A program made the translations under genes and the position numbers. Below are positions 45,492 through 55,017 of a stretch of DNA of 61,979 nt, piece after piece. The DNA lies in the NCBI RefSeq assembly GCF_000473085.1, contig NZ_AXBA01000004.1, positions 1 to 61,979 of the forward strand, given 5' to 3'. Source of the DNA: Azorhizobium doebereinerae UFLA1-100 (GTDB lineage: Bacteria > Pseudomonadota > Alphaproteobacteria > Rhizobiales > Xanthobacteraceae). How positions within the stretch are numbered: position 1 is the first letter of the stretch; the number at the start of each line of letters is the position of its first letter. The notes beneath the pieces are model-generated. The model saw nothing but the letters and a program-made list of their open reading frames with translations. It was not told the DNA's origin and searched no databases.

Positions 45492-45887
45492 TCAGGCGCG
45501 GGCGGGCGGCGCGCGGGGGCGGGCGCTGGGAGAAAAGAGGGTGCGGGGAGGCGGCTGAGCGGCGCCGGGCGCGGCCAGCGCCAGCACCGTGAAGGACAGC
45601 GGCAGCCCGGCCAGCACCACGGGCGGCAGCACCGACGCGCCGCCGGCCAGCGGGCAGGCGGTGCAGTCGTGCTGGACATGCCCCGGCGGTCCGTCGCCAT
45701 GGCCGGCGCCACCGTCGTCGGTGCCGGAGAGGCACAGCAGGAATGGGTCGGACCCGGCAGGCGCGGCCATCGCCCCGGCGGCAAGGCCGGTCAGGAGGGC
45801 CTGCAACACCACCAGATAGATCGCCAGCCATCGTCCCAGCAGCACGGCGGCCCGCAAGCCACGGCTCTCCCGGCCCCCGGCCCTCAC
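45492..45887 (-). CDS. DUF2946 family protein next to the TonB receptor
   Basis: This protein of about 131 residues has an N-terminal membrane/signal helix (WLAIYLVVLQALLTGLAAGA), a His/Cys cluster HVQHDCTACPLAGG near residue 75, and a second hydrophobic stretch. The cysteine-histidine cluster is the hallmark of DUF2946 proteins, suspected of periplasmic metal binding. Start uncertain: GTG 45887 gives normal length, while longer readings reach 46103. It is upstream of, and probably cotranscribed with, the TonB receptor. The C-terminal tail is Pro/Arg-rich. Confidence 0.65.
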   Translation of the reverse strand: MRAGGRESRGLRAAVLLGRWLAIYLVVLQALLTGLAAGAMAAPAGSDPFLLCLSGTDDGGAGHGDGPPGHVQHDCTACPLAGGASVLPPVVLAGLPLSFTVLALAAPGAAQPPPRTLFSPSARPRAPPARA

Positions 45888-46259
45888 GGGGCGCGGAAGC
45901 GGCGATGGCGGACGGGGTTGCGGGCGGAACACCGCTGAGCGCCTCTCGGTGGCTCGGGTTCGAAAGCGGGGCAGTTGAATTCGGACTGGGATCGTTGGTG
46001 CGTCGGAAATGACCGCGCGGCCAGGGCGTGACGCCATTGCGCGCGGCCGCCGACGCGCCGTAAAATCGCTGGAAAGCTGCCACCTTTGCGGCGGATCCCG
46101 CAACGGAATTGGCGTGCGTCACGGTAACGCAAGCGCCCGCCTCGTCAATTTTCATTTCCGCATTGCGGTGTGTTGGGGCTATAAATGCAGCAGCCAGCCA
46201 ATTCCCAGTTGGGGATCGCCAGCCAACCGACACGATGGATATCGATTGCTGGTGGCGCG
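45888..46259. other. Divergent control region between the TonB receptor operon and exbB
   Basis: No credible gene is seen here beyond a possible longer DUF2946 N terminus. A TATAAA at 46180-46185 may be the -10 box of exbB. TGCGT and ACGCA (46115-46119, 46127-46131) form a short inverted repeat that could be an operator. I saw no convincing Irr, RirA or Zur site. Confidence 0.3.
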
Positions 46260-47399
46260 ATGACGAAACGCGATGGTTCTTGCACGCCCGTGGCGCGTGT
46301 GCGGCGGGCAATGGCAACAGCTGCCGCGCTGTCCCTGGTGGCTCTGCTTTCTTTTGGGGCACAAGCTCAGGATAGGCCCCGTGTCGCCCAGGCGACGCCG
46401 GCCACGTCCGTTCCTACTTCTCCCGCTCCGGCGGTGACCCCGACGCCGGCCGCGCATCCCGCCGCGGCGGCTCCGGCCCCTTCGCCCTATGGCAGCGCCC
46501 CTCTGGCCCAGACGCCGCCGGCCTCCGCGACGGCCCAGACTCAGGCCCCGACCGCTCCGGCAGCCGCGCCGGTGCCGGCTGTGCCCCCCGCGCCAGGCAA
46601 CTCCGTGTCCGCTCCGGACGCAGCGGGGACCGCGTCCCAGCCTGTGGCGCAGGCGCCCGCGTCCCCGGCCGCCGCCGCGCCGCCTCCCGTGACGAAGTTC
46701 GAGCTGCCGCACGACCTGTCGCCCTGGGGCATGTTCATGGCCGCCGACATGGTGGTGAAGGCGGTGATGCTGGGGCTGGCGTTCGCCTCCGTCGTCACCT
46801 GGACCATCTGGCTGGTGAAGGTGATCGAGCTCATTTCCGCCAACCGCCAGGTGCGCAATGCCTTGCACCTGCTGCGCCAGTCGCCGACGCTGATGGCCTG
46901 TGCCCGCGCCCTGCCGCGCAAGGGCGGTGCCGCCGGCCGCATGGTCCAGGCGACGCTCGGGGAGCTGGAAGTCTCCCGCGCCCTTCCGTCCGAGGGCATC
47001 AAGGAGCGCGTGGCGATCTCGCTCAACCGCATCGAGGCGGCGGCGGGCCGGCGCATGTCGCTGGGGACCGGCCTGCTGGCGACGATCGGCTCCACGGCCC
47101 CGTTCGTCGGCCTGTTCGGCACCGTCTGGGGCATCATGAACAGCTTCATCGGCATCTCGAAGTCGCAGACCACCAATCTGGCGGTGGTGGCGCCGGGCAT
47201 CGCCGAGGCGCTGCTGGCCACCGCCATCGGCCTGGTGGCGGCGATCCCGGCGGTGATCATCTACAACGTGTTCGCCCGCGCCATCTCCAACTACAAGGCG
47301 AGCCTCTCCGACACCTCGTCGGAGGTGATGCGCCACCTCTCGCGCGACCTCGACCGCGAGGAAGCCGGCGCGCCCCGGCTGCGCGCCGCGGCGGAGTAG
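46260..47399 (+). CDS. exbB: ExbB, TonB-system proton channel subunit
   Basis: This 379-residue protein has a signal peptide (LSLVALLSFGAQAQ) and an Ala/Pro-rich periplasmic segment up to about residue 140, as in alphaproteobacterial ExbB. The conserved three-helix MotA/TolQ/ExbB core follows: WGMFMAADMVVKAVMLGLAF, GTGLLATIGSTAPFVGLFGT, VWGIMNSFIGI and IAEALLATAIGLVAAIPAV. It forms the pentameric inner-membrane channel that powers TonB. ATG 46260 puts the signal peptide near the N terminus; upstream starts are possible. It is followed after 4 bp by exbD. Confidence 0.92.
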   Translation: MTKRDGSCTPVARVRRAMATAAALSLVALLSFGAQAQDRPRVAQATPATSVPTSPAPAVTPTPAAHPAAAAPAPSPYGSAPLAQTPPASATAQTQAPTAPAAAPVPAVPPAPGNSVSAPDAAGTASQPVAQAPASPAAAAPPPVTKFELPHDLSPWGMFMAADMVVKAVMLGLAFASVVTWTIWLVKVIELISANRQVRNALHLLRQSPTLMACARALPRKGGAAGRMVQATLGELEVSRALPSEGIKERVAISLNRIEAAAGRRMSLGTGLLATIGSTAPFVGLFGTVWGIMNSFIGISKSQTTNLAVVAPGIAEALLATAIGLVAAIPAVIIYNVFARAISNYKASLSDTSSEVMRHLSRDLDREEAGAPRLRAAAE

Positions 47400-47403
47400 A
47401 GCG

Positions 47404-47952
47404 ATGGCCGCCAAGCTCGACCTCGGCGGGGACGACCTCGTCGAAAACCACGAGATCAACGTCACGCCGTTCATCGACGTGATCCTGGTGCTGCTCATCA
47501 TCTTCATGGTGGCGGCGCCGCTGGCCACGGTGGATGTGCAGGTGGACCTGCCCACCGCCAATGCCCAGCCCCAGCCGCGCCCGGACAAGCCGCTGTTTCT
47601 CACGGTGCAGAGCGACCTTGCCCTGTCGGTGGGTGACGATGTGGTGCCGCGCAACGCGCTGGCGCCGGCGCTGGACAACGTGACCCACGGCGACAAGCAG
47701 CAGCGGGTGTTCGTGCGCGCCGACAAAGCGGTGCCCTATGGCGACGTGATGGAGGTGATGAACCTGCTGCGCGACGCCGGCTATCTGAAGATCGGCCTGG
47801 TGGGGCTGGAGACGGCCGCCGCGGGCGGTCCGGCGCCGCCCCTCGCGGGGGCTTCCGCCGCCGCGGCCGCTCCCGTCGGCAGTGCTCCGACGGTCCCCGC
47901 TCCCGCTCCTGCCGCCATCCCGGCCGCACCCAGCCAGGGGCCGGCGCGGTGA
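47404..47952 (+). CDS. exbD: ExbD, TonB-system stator protein
   Basis: This 182-residue protein has a single membrane helix with the essential Asp in NVTPFIDVILVLLIIFMVAA (near residue 26) and a periplasmic domain with VDLPTANAQPQPRPDKPLFL. The C-terminal 40 residues are an Ala/Pro extension beyond the usual end. It couples proton flow to TonB. It overlaps tonB by four bases (GTGA). Confidence 0.93.
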   Translation: MAAKLDLGGDDLVENHEINVTPFIDVILVLLIIFMVAAPLATVDVQVDLPTANAQPQPRPDKPLFLTVQSDLALSVGDDVVPRNALAPALDNVTHGDKQQRVFVRADKAVPYGDVMEVMNLLRDAGYLKIGLVGLETAAAGGPAPPLAGASAAAAAPVGSAPTVPAPAPAAIPAAPSQGPAR

Positions 47953-48809
47953 CCACGGCTCACTTCCACGATCACCACCATCATGACCATCGCCTGGCCT
48001 CCATCGCCGGGTGGTGGGTGCTGGCCGGTGTCCTGGTGTTTTCCGCCCATGCGGCGGCGGTCTACGTAGCCCTGAACTGGCACCGTCCCGAATATGCCAG
48101 CGAGCCGCCCGCCGCCGCCGTCATGATCGATCTCGCCCCATTGCCGGTGGCGCCGCCGTCCGAGGCGGAGGACGTGGCGCCGGGACCGCAGATGGTCCAG
48201 GCCCCGGATCCTGTGCCCGACGCGCCCGATACGCTGGAGGAATCGGTGCCGCCGCCGACCCCGGAAGTGGTCGAGCAGCCGGTGGAGAAGATGCCGGACC
48301 TGCCGCCGCCCCCGCCGATCGCGGAAGCCGTGCTGCCCGCGCCCCGCCCCGTCGTGCAGGAGCCGCCGCCGCCGGAGAAGAAGAAGCCGGACGAGAAGAA
48401 GGAGAAGAAGGCGAGCCGCCGCCCGGCGGCGCCCGTCACCAGCGCCGCTCCCAAGTCCGACGCGCCGACGGCGAACACCATGGCTGCGCCGTCCTCGGGC
48501 GAGTCCGCCTCGCGCTCGGTCGCGCCCGCCACCTGGCGCAGCATGATCATGGGGCATCTGAACCGGAACAAGCGCTATCCGGCCGAGTCGCGCTCCCGCC
48601 GCGAGGAAGGCGTGTCCCGCCTGCGCTTCACCATCGACCGCTCCGGGCGGGTGGTGGCGGCGAGCCTCGTGGGCTCCTCCGGCCATGCCGCGCTCGACAG
48701 CGAGACGCTGGACATGGTGCACCGCGCTTCCCCCTTCCCGGCGCCTCCGCCGGAGGTGGCCGGTCCGACGGTGACGTTCACGGTGCCGATCGACTTCAAC
48801 GTCCGTTAG
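47949..48809 (+). CDS. tonB: TonB energy-transducing protein with a His-rich N terminus
   Basis: This 286-residue protein has a membrane anchor at about residues 18-38 and a Pro-rich periplasmic spacer (about 48-145) including PEKKKPDEKKEKK. The C-terminal TonB domain (about 190-286) has YPAESRSRREEGVSRLRFTI and VTFTVPIDFNV. The cytoplasmic N terminus is strikingly His-rich (HFHDHHHHDH, residues 5-14), a possible metal-sensing or storage site. GTG start. It completes the exbB-exbD-tonB operon. Confidence 0.92.
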   Translation: MTTAHFHDHHHHDHRLASIAGWWVLAGVLVFSAHAAAVYVALNWHRPEYASEPPAAAVMIDLAPLPVAPPSEAEDVAPGPQMVQAPDPVPDAPDTLEESVPPPTPEVVEQPVEKMPDLPPPPPIAEAVLPAPRPVVQEPPPPEKKKPDEKKEKKASRRPAAPVTSAAPKSDAPTANTMAAPSSGESASRSVAPATWRSMIMGHLNRNKRYPAESRSRREEGVSRLRFTIDRSGRVVAASLVGSSGHAALDSETLDMVHRASPFPAPPPEVAGPTVTFTVPIDFNVR

Positions 48810-48810
48810 G

Positions 48811-48852
48811 TGCGCACAGCCCGGCGCACATTGCCGCGCCGGGCTGTGCGCA
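48811..48852 (+). terminator. Strong hairpin ending the exbB-exbD-tonB operon
   Basis: Arms 48811-48827 and 48836-48852 are perfectly complementary over 17 bp (TGCGCACAGCCCGGCGC and its complement) with an 8-nt loop. It starts one base after the tonB stop. There is no T tract. Confidence 0.7.
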
Positions 48853-49036
48853 TGTCATCCATGCGATGGCCGTGGCTGGGCCGCGCGGCGCGAAAGCTGC
48901 CGCAAAAGGGCGGCGCGGCGCGCAGGGCTGCCGCGCGCCGGTGCTTTGGACTTGAGCGGCGCGCTGTGATAAGCGGGCGCTCCTGCCGGCCACAGCTCCC
49001 GCGCGCTCGCCGCGCCGAATGTTTCGGAGATTACCC

Positions 49037-50350
49037 ATGGCTTCGCCCGCTGCGAACAGCGCATCCGCCTCGGCGGACCTGAACCGCTTCTTCTCCGCCT
49101 CGCTCGCCGAGTCGGATCCGGAAATCGCTGCTGCCGTGACGGCGGAACTGGGTCGCCAGCGCGAGGAAATCGAGCTCATCGCCTCGGAGAACATCGTCTC
49201 CCGCGCGGTGCTGGAAGCGCAGGGCTCGGTGCTGACCAACAAGTATGCCGAGGGCTATCCGGGCAAGCGCTACTATGGCGGCTGCCAGTTCGTGGACGTG
49301 GCGGAGAATCTTGCCATCGACCGGGCCAAGAAGCTGTTCGGCTGCGGCTTCGCCAATGTGCAGCCGAACTCCGGCAGCCAGGCGAACCAGGCGGTGTTCT
49401 TCACGCTGATGAAGCCGGGCGAGACCTTCCTCGGCCTCAATCTGGCGGCCGGCGGGCATTTGACCCACGGTTCGCCGGTGAACATGTCCGGCAAGTGGTT
49501 CAACGCCGTGCCCTATGGCGTGCGCCAGGACGACCAGCGCATCGATTACGACGAGGTCGCGCGTCTTGCCGACCAGCACAAGCCCAAGGTGATCGTGGCC
49601 GGCGGCTCCGCCTATCCGCGCCTGATCGACTTCGCCCGCATGCGGCAGATCGCCGACAGCGTGGACGCCAAGCTGATGGTGGACATGGCGCATTTCGCCG
49701 GCCTCGTGGCCGGCGGCGCCCACCCGAGCCCGTTCCCGCACGCCCATGTGGTGACCACCACCACCCACAAGACCCTGCGCGGCCCGCGCGGCGGCATGAT
49801 CCTGACCAATGACGAAGAACTGGCGAAGAAGCTCAACTCCGCCATCTTCCCCGGCATCCAGGGTGGCCCGCTGATGCATGTGATCGCCGCCAAGGCGGTG
49901 GCCTTTGGCGAGGCGCTTCGGCCGGAATTCAAGGTCTACGCGAAGAACGTGGTGGAGAACGCCCGCGCGCTGGCCGAAAACCTGCGCGGCCACGGCTTCG
50001 ACATCGTCTCCGACGGCACCGATACCCACCTCATGCTGGTGGACCTGCGGCCCAAGCGGCTGAACGGCAAGGTGTCGGAGACGGCCCTCGGCCGCGCCCA
50101 CATCACCTGCAACAAGAACGGCATCCCGTTCGATCCCGAGAAGCCGGCCATCACCTCCGGCGTGCGTCTGGGGACCCCGGCGGGCACCACCCGCGGATTT
50201 GGCGTGGCGGAATTCCAGCTCATTGGCGATATGATCGCTGAGGTGCTGGACGTCCTCTCGCAGAAGGGCGTCTCGGAAGATTCGCTGGTGGAAGAGGCGG
50301 TCCGCGGCAAGGTGAAGAGCCTGCTGGACCGTTTCCCGATCTACAACTGA
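49037..50350 (+). CDS. glyA: Serine hydroxymethyltransferase
   Basis: This 437-residue PLP enzyme interconverts serine and glycine with tetrahydrofolate, supplying one-carbon units. Motifs are [49 protein letters not shown] and [16 protein letters not shown], whose Lys245 binds PLP. Length is normal. ATG 49037 is preferred over 49019 because homologues start close to it and CGGAG lies upstream. It begins the classic cluster glyA-nrdR-ribD-ribE-ribH-nusB-thiL. Confidence 0.95.
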   Translation: MASPAANSASASADLNRFFSASLAESDPEIAAAVTAELGRQREEIELIASENIVSRAVLEAQGSVLTNKYAEGYPGKRYYGGCQFVDVAENLAIDRAKKLFGCGFANVQPNSGSQANQAVFFTLMKPGETFLGLNLAAGGHLTHGSPVNMSGKWFNAVPYGVRQDDQRIDYDEVARLADQHKPKVIVAGGSAYPRLIDFARMRQIADSVDAKLMVDMAHFAGLVAGGAHPSPFPHAHVVTTTTHKTLRGPRGGMILTNDEELAKKLNSAIFPGIQGGPLMHVIAAKAVAFGEALRPEFKVYAKNVVENARALAENLRGHGFDIVSDGTDTHLMLVDLRPKRLNGKVSETALGRAHITCNKNGIPFDPEKPAITSGVRLGTPAGTTRGFGVAEFQLIGDMIAEVLDVLSQKGVSEDSLVEEAVRGKVKSLLDRFPIYN

Positions 50351-50377
50351 TCCCAGACGGGAAGGGGCGTTTCAAGC

Positions 50378-50890
50378 ATGCGGTGCCCCTATTGCGGCAG
50401 CCTGGATACCCAGGTGAAGGACAGCCGACCCACCGAGGACAACACCGCCATCCGCCGCCGCCGGGTCTGCCCCGACTGCGGCGGACGGTTCACCACATTC
50501 GAGCGTGTGCAACTGCGCGAGCTCATGGTGGCCAAGCGTTCCGGCCGGCGGGTGCCGTTCGACCGCGACAAGCTCGCCCGCTCGGTGGAAATCGCCCTGC
50601 GCAAGCGCCCGGTGGAGACCGAACGCGTGGAGCGCATGCTGTCCGGTCTGGTGCGCCAGCTCGAAAGCCTCGGCGATACCGAGATTTCGTCCGAGACCAT
50701 CGGCGAGATGGTCATGGAAGGCCTGAAGCAGATCGACGACGTCGCCTATGTGCGCTTCGCCTCCGTCTATCGCAATTTCCGCGAGGCGAAGGATTTCGAG
50801 AGCCTGCTCGGCGAGCTCCATCTCGGCGACGGCAAGCAGGCGGAAGCGCTGGCCAAGCTGAAGCGCGGCGAGCCCCGCGAGCCGGAGTAG
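50378..50890 (+). CDS. nrdR: Ribonucleotide-reductase repressor NrdR
   Basis: This 170-residue repressor has an N-terminal zinc ribbon (Cys3, Cys6, Cys31, Cys34; [36 protein letters not shown]) and an ATP-cone domain ([20 protein letters not shown]) that reads the ATP/dATP balance. It binds NrdR boxes before ribonucleotide reductase genes; candidate boxes lie before nrdJ at 55037-55084 in this window. It is 27 bp after glyA and 6 bp before ribD. Confidence 0.95.
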   Translation: MRCPYCGSLDTQVKDSRPTEDNTAIRRRRVCPDCGGRFTTFERVQLRELMVAKRSGRRVPFDRDKLARSVEIALRKRPVETERVERMLSGLVRQLESLGDTEISSETIGEMVMEGLKQIDDVAYVRFASVYRNFREAKDFESLLGELHLGDGKQAEALAKLKRGEPREPE

Positions 50891-50896
50891 CGGTCC

Positions 50897-52042
50897 ATGA
50901 GCGTCCTGCCGCCAGCGGCCGCTGTCAGTTCTCCCGAGGAAGACGAGGCCCTGATGGCCGAGGCCCTGGCCGTCGGCCAGATCGGGCTCGGGCGGACCTG
51001 GCCCAACCCCTCCGTGGGGGCGGTGGTGGTGCGTTCCACATCCGGTGGCCCGCAGATCCTCGGCCGCGCCGGCACCGCGCCCGCCGGGCGCCCCCATGCC
51101 GAGCCGCTGGCGCTGGCCCAGGCGGGCGACGCGGCGCGCGGTGCCACGCTCTATGTCACGCTGGAGCCCTGTTCCCATTACGGCCGCACGCCGCCCTGCG
51201 CCGATGCGGTGATCGCCGCCGGCATTACCCGCGTGGTGGCGGCCATCGAGGACCCGGACCCCAGGGTGCGGGGCAGGGGCGTCGCGCGCATGCGTGCCGC
51301 CGGGCTCTGGGTCACCGTCGGTGTCGGGGCCGAGCGGGCTCTGGAGGATCATGCCGGCCATATCAGCCGCGTCACGCGCGGGCGGCCCCATGTGCTGCTG
51401 AAGATGGCCGTGTCGGCGGACGGCAAGGCCGGCCTCGCCGGCCCGCGCCCCGTCGCGGTGACGGGCGAGGACGCCCGCGTGCGGGTGCACCAGATGCGCG
51501 CCCGCGCGGACGCCATCCTGGTGGGCATCGGAACGGTGCTGGCGGACGACCCGCGCCTGACCACGCGCCTGCCGGGGCTGGAAGACCGCTCGCCGCTGCG
51601 GGTGGTGCTGGACAGCGACCTGCGCCTGCCGCTCACCTCCGTCCTGGTGCGCACGGCGGGTGAGGTGCCGGTGTGGGTCGTCGCCGCCGAAGATGCGGGC
51701 GCCGCTGAGGAGAAGGCGCTGGTGGACCTCGGCGTCCAAGTGCTGCGCGCCCCGCGCGCGGCTTCCGGGCGGCTGGACCTTGCCGCCGTGCTCAAGCTGC
51801 TGGGCCTGTTGGGCGTCACGCGCCTGATGGTGGAAGGCGGTCCGCAGGTGGCCGCGGCCCTGCTGGACGCGGGCCTGGTGGACGAGGTGGCCGTATTGCG
51901 CAGCCCCGATCCGCTCGGACCGCATGCCATCGATGCGCTCGCCGGGCAACCGTTGGCCCGGCTGCTGGAGCCGGTGGGCTTTGCCGTGGTGGAGCGGGCG
52001 ACGCTGGGACGCGACACCCTGCTCCGTCTCCGGCGGCGTTGA
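50897..52042 (+). CDS. ribD: Bifunctional riboflavin deaminase/reductase RibD
   Basis: This 381-residue enzyme has an N-terminal deaminase domain with zinc motifs GRPHAEPLALAQAG and EPCSHYGRTPPCADAV, and a C-terminal reductase domain with HVLLKMAVSADGKAGLAG and LMVEGGPQVAAALLDAGLVD. It carries out the second and third steps of riboflavin synthesis from GTP. It is in the nrdR-rib operon. A 139-bp gap separates it from ribE, so an internal promoter is possible; I saw no FMN riboswitch there. Confidence 0.94.
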   Translation: MSVLPPAAAVSSPEEDEALMAEALAVGQIGLGRTWPNPSVGAVVVRSTSGGPQILGRAGTAPAGRPHAEPLALAQAGDAARGATLYVTLEPCSHYGRTPPCADAVIAAGITRVVAAIEDPDPRVRGRGVARMRAAGLWVTVGVGAERALEDHAGHISRVTRGRPHVLLKMAVSADGKAGLAGPRPVAVTGEDARVRVHQMRARADAILVGIGTVLADDPRLTTRLPGLEDRSPLRVVLDSDLRLPLTSVLVRTAGEVPVWVVAAEDAGAAEEKALVDLGVQVLRAPRAASGRLDLAAVLKLLGLLGVTRLMVEGGPQVAAALLDAGLVDEVAVLRSPDPLGPHAIDALAGQPLARLLEPVGFAVVERATLGRDTLLRLRRR

Positions 52043-52181
52043 GGCGCGCGGCTTTTTGCTGTCGCGATCCGCGTCCGGTGCTAGAGAACATGCTTCCGTT
52101 CCGGTGAGGCTCGCCGGCGCCTCGCGCGCCCCGAAGGTTCGCCGTCATTTTCACTGCGGCCCGGGCCGCGCGGACTGAATC

Positions 52182-52793
52182 ATGTTCACAGGCATCGTCA
52201 CGGACCTTGGCGAGATCGTCGATGTGGAGATGCACAATGAGGTGCGCAGCTTCGCCATCGCCACGGACTACAAGGCGTCCTCCATCGACATCGGCGCATC
52301 CATCGCCTGCTCGGGCGTCTGCCTGACCGTCACCAAGGTGAAGAAGCGCGGCCCCAAGCGCGCGGTGTTCCATGTGGACGCAGCGCCCGAGACGCTGGCC
52401 ATCACCACCGTGTCCGACTGGCGGGAAGGCCACCGGATCAATCTGGAGCGCTCGCTGACGCTAGGCGGGGAACTGGGCGGCCATATCGTCACCGGCCATG
52501 TGGACGGCATCGCCCGCGTCGCGGCGCGGGAGGATTTCGAGGAGACCAGCCGCTTCACCTTCGAGGTGCCGGAGCCGCTCGCCCGCTTCATCGCGGTGAA
52601 GGGCTCGGTCTGCCTCGACGGCACCTCGCTCACCGTCAACACGGTGAAGGGCAACCGCTTCTCCTGCCTGCTCATTCCCCACACGCTGGCCGTCACCACC
52701 TGGGGCGGCGTGACCAAGGATTCGCAGGTCAATCTCGAAGTGGACCTGATGGCCCGCTATGCGGCGCGGCTTGCGCAGTTCGAGCCGGCCTAG
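52182..52793 (+). CDS. ribE: Riboflavin synthase alpha subunit
   Basis: This 203-residue enzyme consists of two similar lumazine-binding barrels: [16 protein letters not shown] and [14 protein letters not shown] in the first, [15 protein letters not shown] and [15 protein letters not shown] in the second. It dismutates 6,7-dimethyl-8-ribityllumazine to riboflavin. It is followed by ribH 32 bp later. Confidence 0.95.
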   Translation: MFTGIVTDLGEIVDVEMHNEVRSFAIATDYKASSIDIGASIACSGVCLTVTKVKKRGPKRAVFHVDAAPETLAITTVSDWREGHRINLERSLTLGGELGGHIVTGHVDGIARVAAREDFEETSRFTFEVPEPLARFIAVKGSVCLDGTSLTVNTVKGNRFSCLLIPHTLAVTTWGGVTKDSQVNLEVDLMARYAARLAQFEPA

Positions 52794-52825
52794 TACGCCA
52801 CGGGCCAACGCGGAGAAAAGACGAC

Positions 52826-53314
52826 ATGGTAAGCACGCGCAATGAGAGCGCGCGCACCGGGGAGCCCGTGACGGGCGCCCGTGTGCTGATCGTGGAAGGG
52901 CGCTATTACGAGGCGCTGGCGGACGAGCTCCTGGCCGGCGCCCGCGCCGCGCTGGAAGCGGCCGGCGCCGTGGTGGACGTGGTGACGGTGCCCGGCGCCC
53001 TGGAAGTGCCGATCGCCGCCGAGATCGCCCTCGAAGCCTCCGACGAGGATGACGAGCCCTATGAGGCCGTGGTGGCGCTCGGCTGCGTGATCCGCGGCGA
53101 AACCTATCATTTCGAGATCGTGGCGGGGGAATCCGCCCGCGGCCTGATGGATCTGGCGCTGGCGCACGCGCTGCCGCTGGGCAACGGCATCCTCACCGTG
53201 GACACCGAGGCGCAGGCCTGGGAGCGGGCGCGGGTGAGCGAGGGCAACAAGGGCGGCGGCGCCGCCGAGGCGGCCCTGACCCTGCTGCGCCTCAAGCGCC
53301 GGGGCGCGGCATGA
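52826..53314 (+). CDS. ribH: 6,7-dimethyl-8-ribityllumazine synthase
   Basis: This 162-residue protein has the family motifs [50 protein letters not shown] and [15 protein letters not shown], with the active-site His in the GETYHFE segment. It makes the riboflavin precursor that RibE uses. It overlaps nusB by four bases. Confidence 0.95.
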   Translation: MVSTRNESARTGEPVTGARVLIVEGRYYEALADELLAGARAALEAAGAVVDVVTVPGALEVPIAAEIALEASDEDDEPYEAVVALGCVIRGETYHFEIVAGESARGLMDLALAHALPLGNGILTVDTEAQAWERARVSEGNKGGGAAEAALTLLRLKRRGAA

Positions 53315-53790
53315 GCGACCAGGCCTCCAAACCCATGCGCAAGAGCGCGGCGCGTCTCGGCGCCGTGCAGGCGCTCTACCAGATGGACGTCGCCGCCACG
53401 CCGGTGAACGAGATCCTGGCCCAGTTCGAGAGCCACTGGCTCGGCCAGGAGGTGGAGGGCACGCAATATCCGGAGGCCGACCGCAGCCTGTTCCGCACCG
53501 TGGTGCAGGGCGTGCTGGCCGAGCAGCGCACCATCGACCCCATGGTGGACGAGGCGCTGACCGCCGGCTGGCCGCTGCGCCGGGTGGAACTGGTGCTGCG
53601 CGCCGTGCTGCGCGCGGGCGCGTTCGAACTGATCGGCAAGCCCGAGGTGCCCGCCCGGGTGGTGATCGCCGAATATGTGAACGTGGCGGCGGCATTCCTC
53701 GACCGCGACGAGACGGGCATGGTCAATGCCGTGCTGGATTCCCTCGCCCGCAAGCTGCGTGCCGAGGAGTTCGCCAAGGGCGCGGTCTGA
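53311..53790 (+). CDS. nusB: Transcription antitermination factor NusB
   Basis: This 159-residue helical RNA-binding protein takes part in rRNA antitermination complexes. Motifs include [16 protein letters not shown] near the N terminus, [18 protein letters not shown] and [20 protein letters not shown]. Coupled to ribH by ATGA overlap; thiL follows after 85 bp. Confidence 0.95.
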   Translation: MSDQASKPMRKSAARLGAVQALYQMDVAATPVNEILAQFESHWLGQEVEGTQYPEADRSLFRTVVQGVLAEQRTIDPMVDEALTAGWPLRRVELVLRAVLRAGAFELIGKPEVPARVVIAEYVNVAAAFLDRDETGMVNAVLDSLARKLRAEEFAKGAV

Positions 53791-53875
53791 GACCTCCGGC
53801 CCGCTCCGGGACCACGCGGAGGGCTTCGCCCGGATGCCGCGCGGTCTCGACGCTTCTCGCAAGGAAGGACGCGAC

Positions 53876-54868
53876 ATGACGGCCGGAAGCGGCGAAGACG
53901 ACATCATCGCCCGTTTCTTCCGGCCCATCGCCACGAACCCGGCCGCGCGCGGCCTGTTCGATGATGCCGCCTTGCTCACACCGCCGCCCGGCTGCGACCT
54001 CGTGCTGACCAAGGATGCGCTGGTGGCCGGCGTCCATTTCTTCCCGGACGATCCGCCGGACAGCGTCGCGCGCAAGGCGCTGCGGGTGAACCTCTCCGAT
54101 CTCGCCGCCAAGGGCGCGCGGCCATTGGGCGCGCTGCTGGCGCTGGCGCTGCCCCGGCCGCTGGATGAAAGCTGGCTGGAAGCGTTCGCTGCCGGCCTGG
54201 GCGCTGACGCGGAGCGGTTCGGCTGTCCGATTCTCGGTGGCGACACCGTGGGCACGCCCGGCCCGGTGACCTTGTCCATCACCGCCCTCGGGGCGGTGCC
54301 GTCCGGCACCTTCGTGCCGCGCACGGGCGCTGCGCCCGGCCATGCCATCCTGGTCTCCGGCACCATCGGCGACGCGGCGCTCGGCCTCCAGGCGCGGCTC
54401 GATCCCGCGCGCGCCGGATTCGCCGGCCTGTCCGGGGGCGAACGGGAGCATCTGGCCGACCGCTATCTGCACCCCCAGCCGCGGCTGGCGCTGGCGGAGG
54501 CGCTGCGCGCCCATGCCGCCTGCGCCATGGACATTTCCGACGGTCTCGTGGGCGACGTCACCAAGATGCTGGCGGCATCCGGCTGCGGCGGTCTGCTGCG
54601 GGCGGGACAGGTGCCGCTGTCGGACGCCGCCCGCGCCGCGATCACCGCCGAGCCGGCCCTTCTGGCCACGGTGCTCGGCGGTGGCGACGATTACGAGATC
54701 GCCGCCACGGTGCCGCTCGATGCGGTGCCGGTGTTCCGGGCCGAGGCTGCGGCCCTCGGCGTGCCCATGTGCGTCATTGGTGAGACACACGGGGGGCAGG
54801 GGCTAGATCTAGTGGGTCTGGATGGCCAGCCGCTCCAATTGTCGCGCGGCAGTTTCAGCCACTTCTGA
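53876..54868 (+). CDS. thiL: Thiamine-monophosphate kinase
   Basis: This 330-residue AIR-synthase-fold kinase phosphorylates thiamine monophosphate to the diphosphate cofactor. Metal and ATP motifs are GLFDDAALLTPPPG, KDALVAGVHFFPDD, NLSDLAAKGARPLG, PILGGDTVGTPGP and DISDGLVGDVTKML. Residues GGGDDYEI near 263 complete the site. ATG 53876 has AAGGAAGG upstream. It ends the glyA-to-thiL cluster, followed by a short hairpin. Confidence 0.94.
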   Translation: MTAGSGEDDIIARFFRPIATNPAARGLFDDAALLTPPPGCDLVLTKDALVAGVHFFPDDPPDSVARKALRVNLSDLAAKGARPLGALLALALPRPLDESWLEAFAAGLGADAERFGCPILGGDTVGTPGPVTLSITALGAVPSGTFVPRTGAAPGHAILVSGTIGDAALGLQARLDPARAGFAGLSGGEREHLADRYLHPQPRLALAEALRAHAACAMDISDGLVGDVTKMLAASGCGGLLRAGQVPLSDAARAAITAEPALLATVLGGGDDYEIAATVPLDAVPVFRAEAAALGVPMCVIGETHGGQGLDLVGLDGQPLQLSRGSFSHF

Positions 54869-54913
54869 GCGTGTCCGCCGGCGGCCGCATCTGTCATGAA
54901 ACCCACATGCGCT

Positions 54914-54931
54914 TGTGGATGATGTGCATAA
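54914..54931. promoter_or_regulatory. Two abutting DnaA-box-like 9-mers upstream of nrdJ
   Basis: Read on the minus strand, 54931-54923 is TTATGCACA, a full match to TTATNCACA, and 54922-54914 is TCATCCACA, one mismatch from TTATCCACA. They lie head to tail without a gap. A weaker CTGTCCACA is at 54963-54971. DnaA control of a reductase gene is known from E. coli nrdAB; here it is inference. Confidence 0.4.
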
Positions 54932-54943
54932 GGACGGGCTCCC

Positions 54944-54964
54944 AGCCGGCTTCCGGAGCCGGCT
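54944..54964 (+). terminator. Hairpin after thiL
   Basis: AGCCGGC (54944-54950) and GCCGGCT (54958-54964) form a 7-bp stem with a 7-nt loop. There is no T tract. Confidence 0.4.
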
Positions 54965-55017
54965 GTCCACAGCCCCGAAACCGCCGCAAAGGGCGGCGGC
55001 TGAAGGGCTGTTAGGGG

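Noticed and set aside
42038-45592. 1184-codon plus-strand frame across the sugar porter and TonB receptor
   Set aside because: It crosses two well-supported genes in other frames, has the composition of a shadow and no recognisable domain.
52043-52181. FMN riboswitch in the ribD-ribE gap
   Set aside because: The gap is too short and lacks the conserved RFN element segments.
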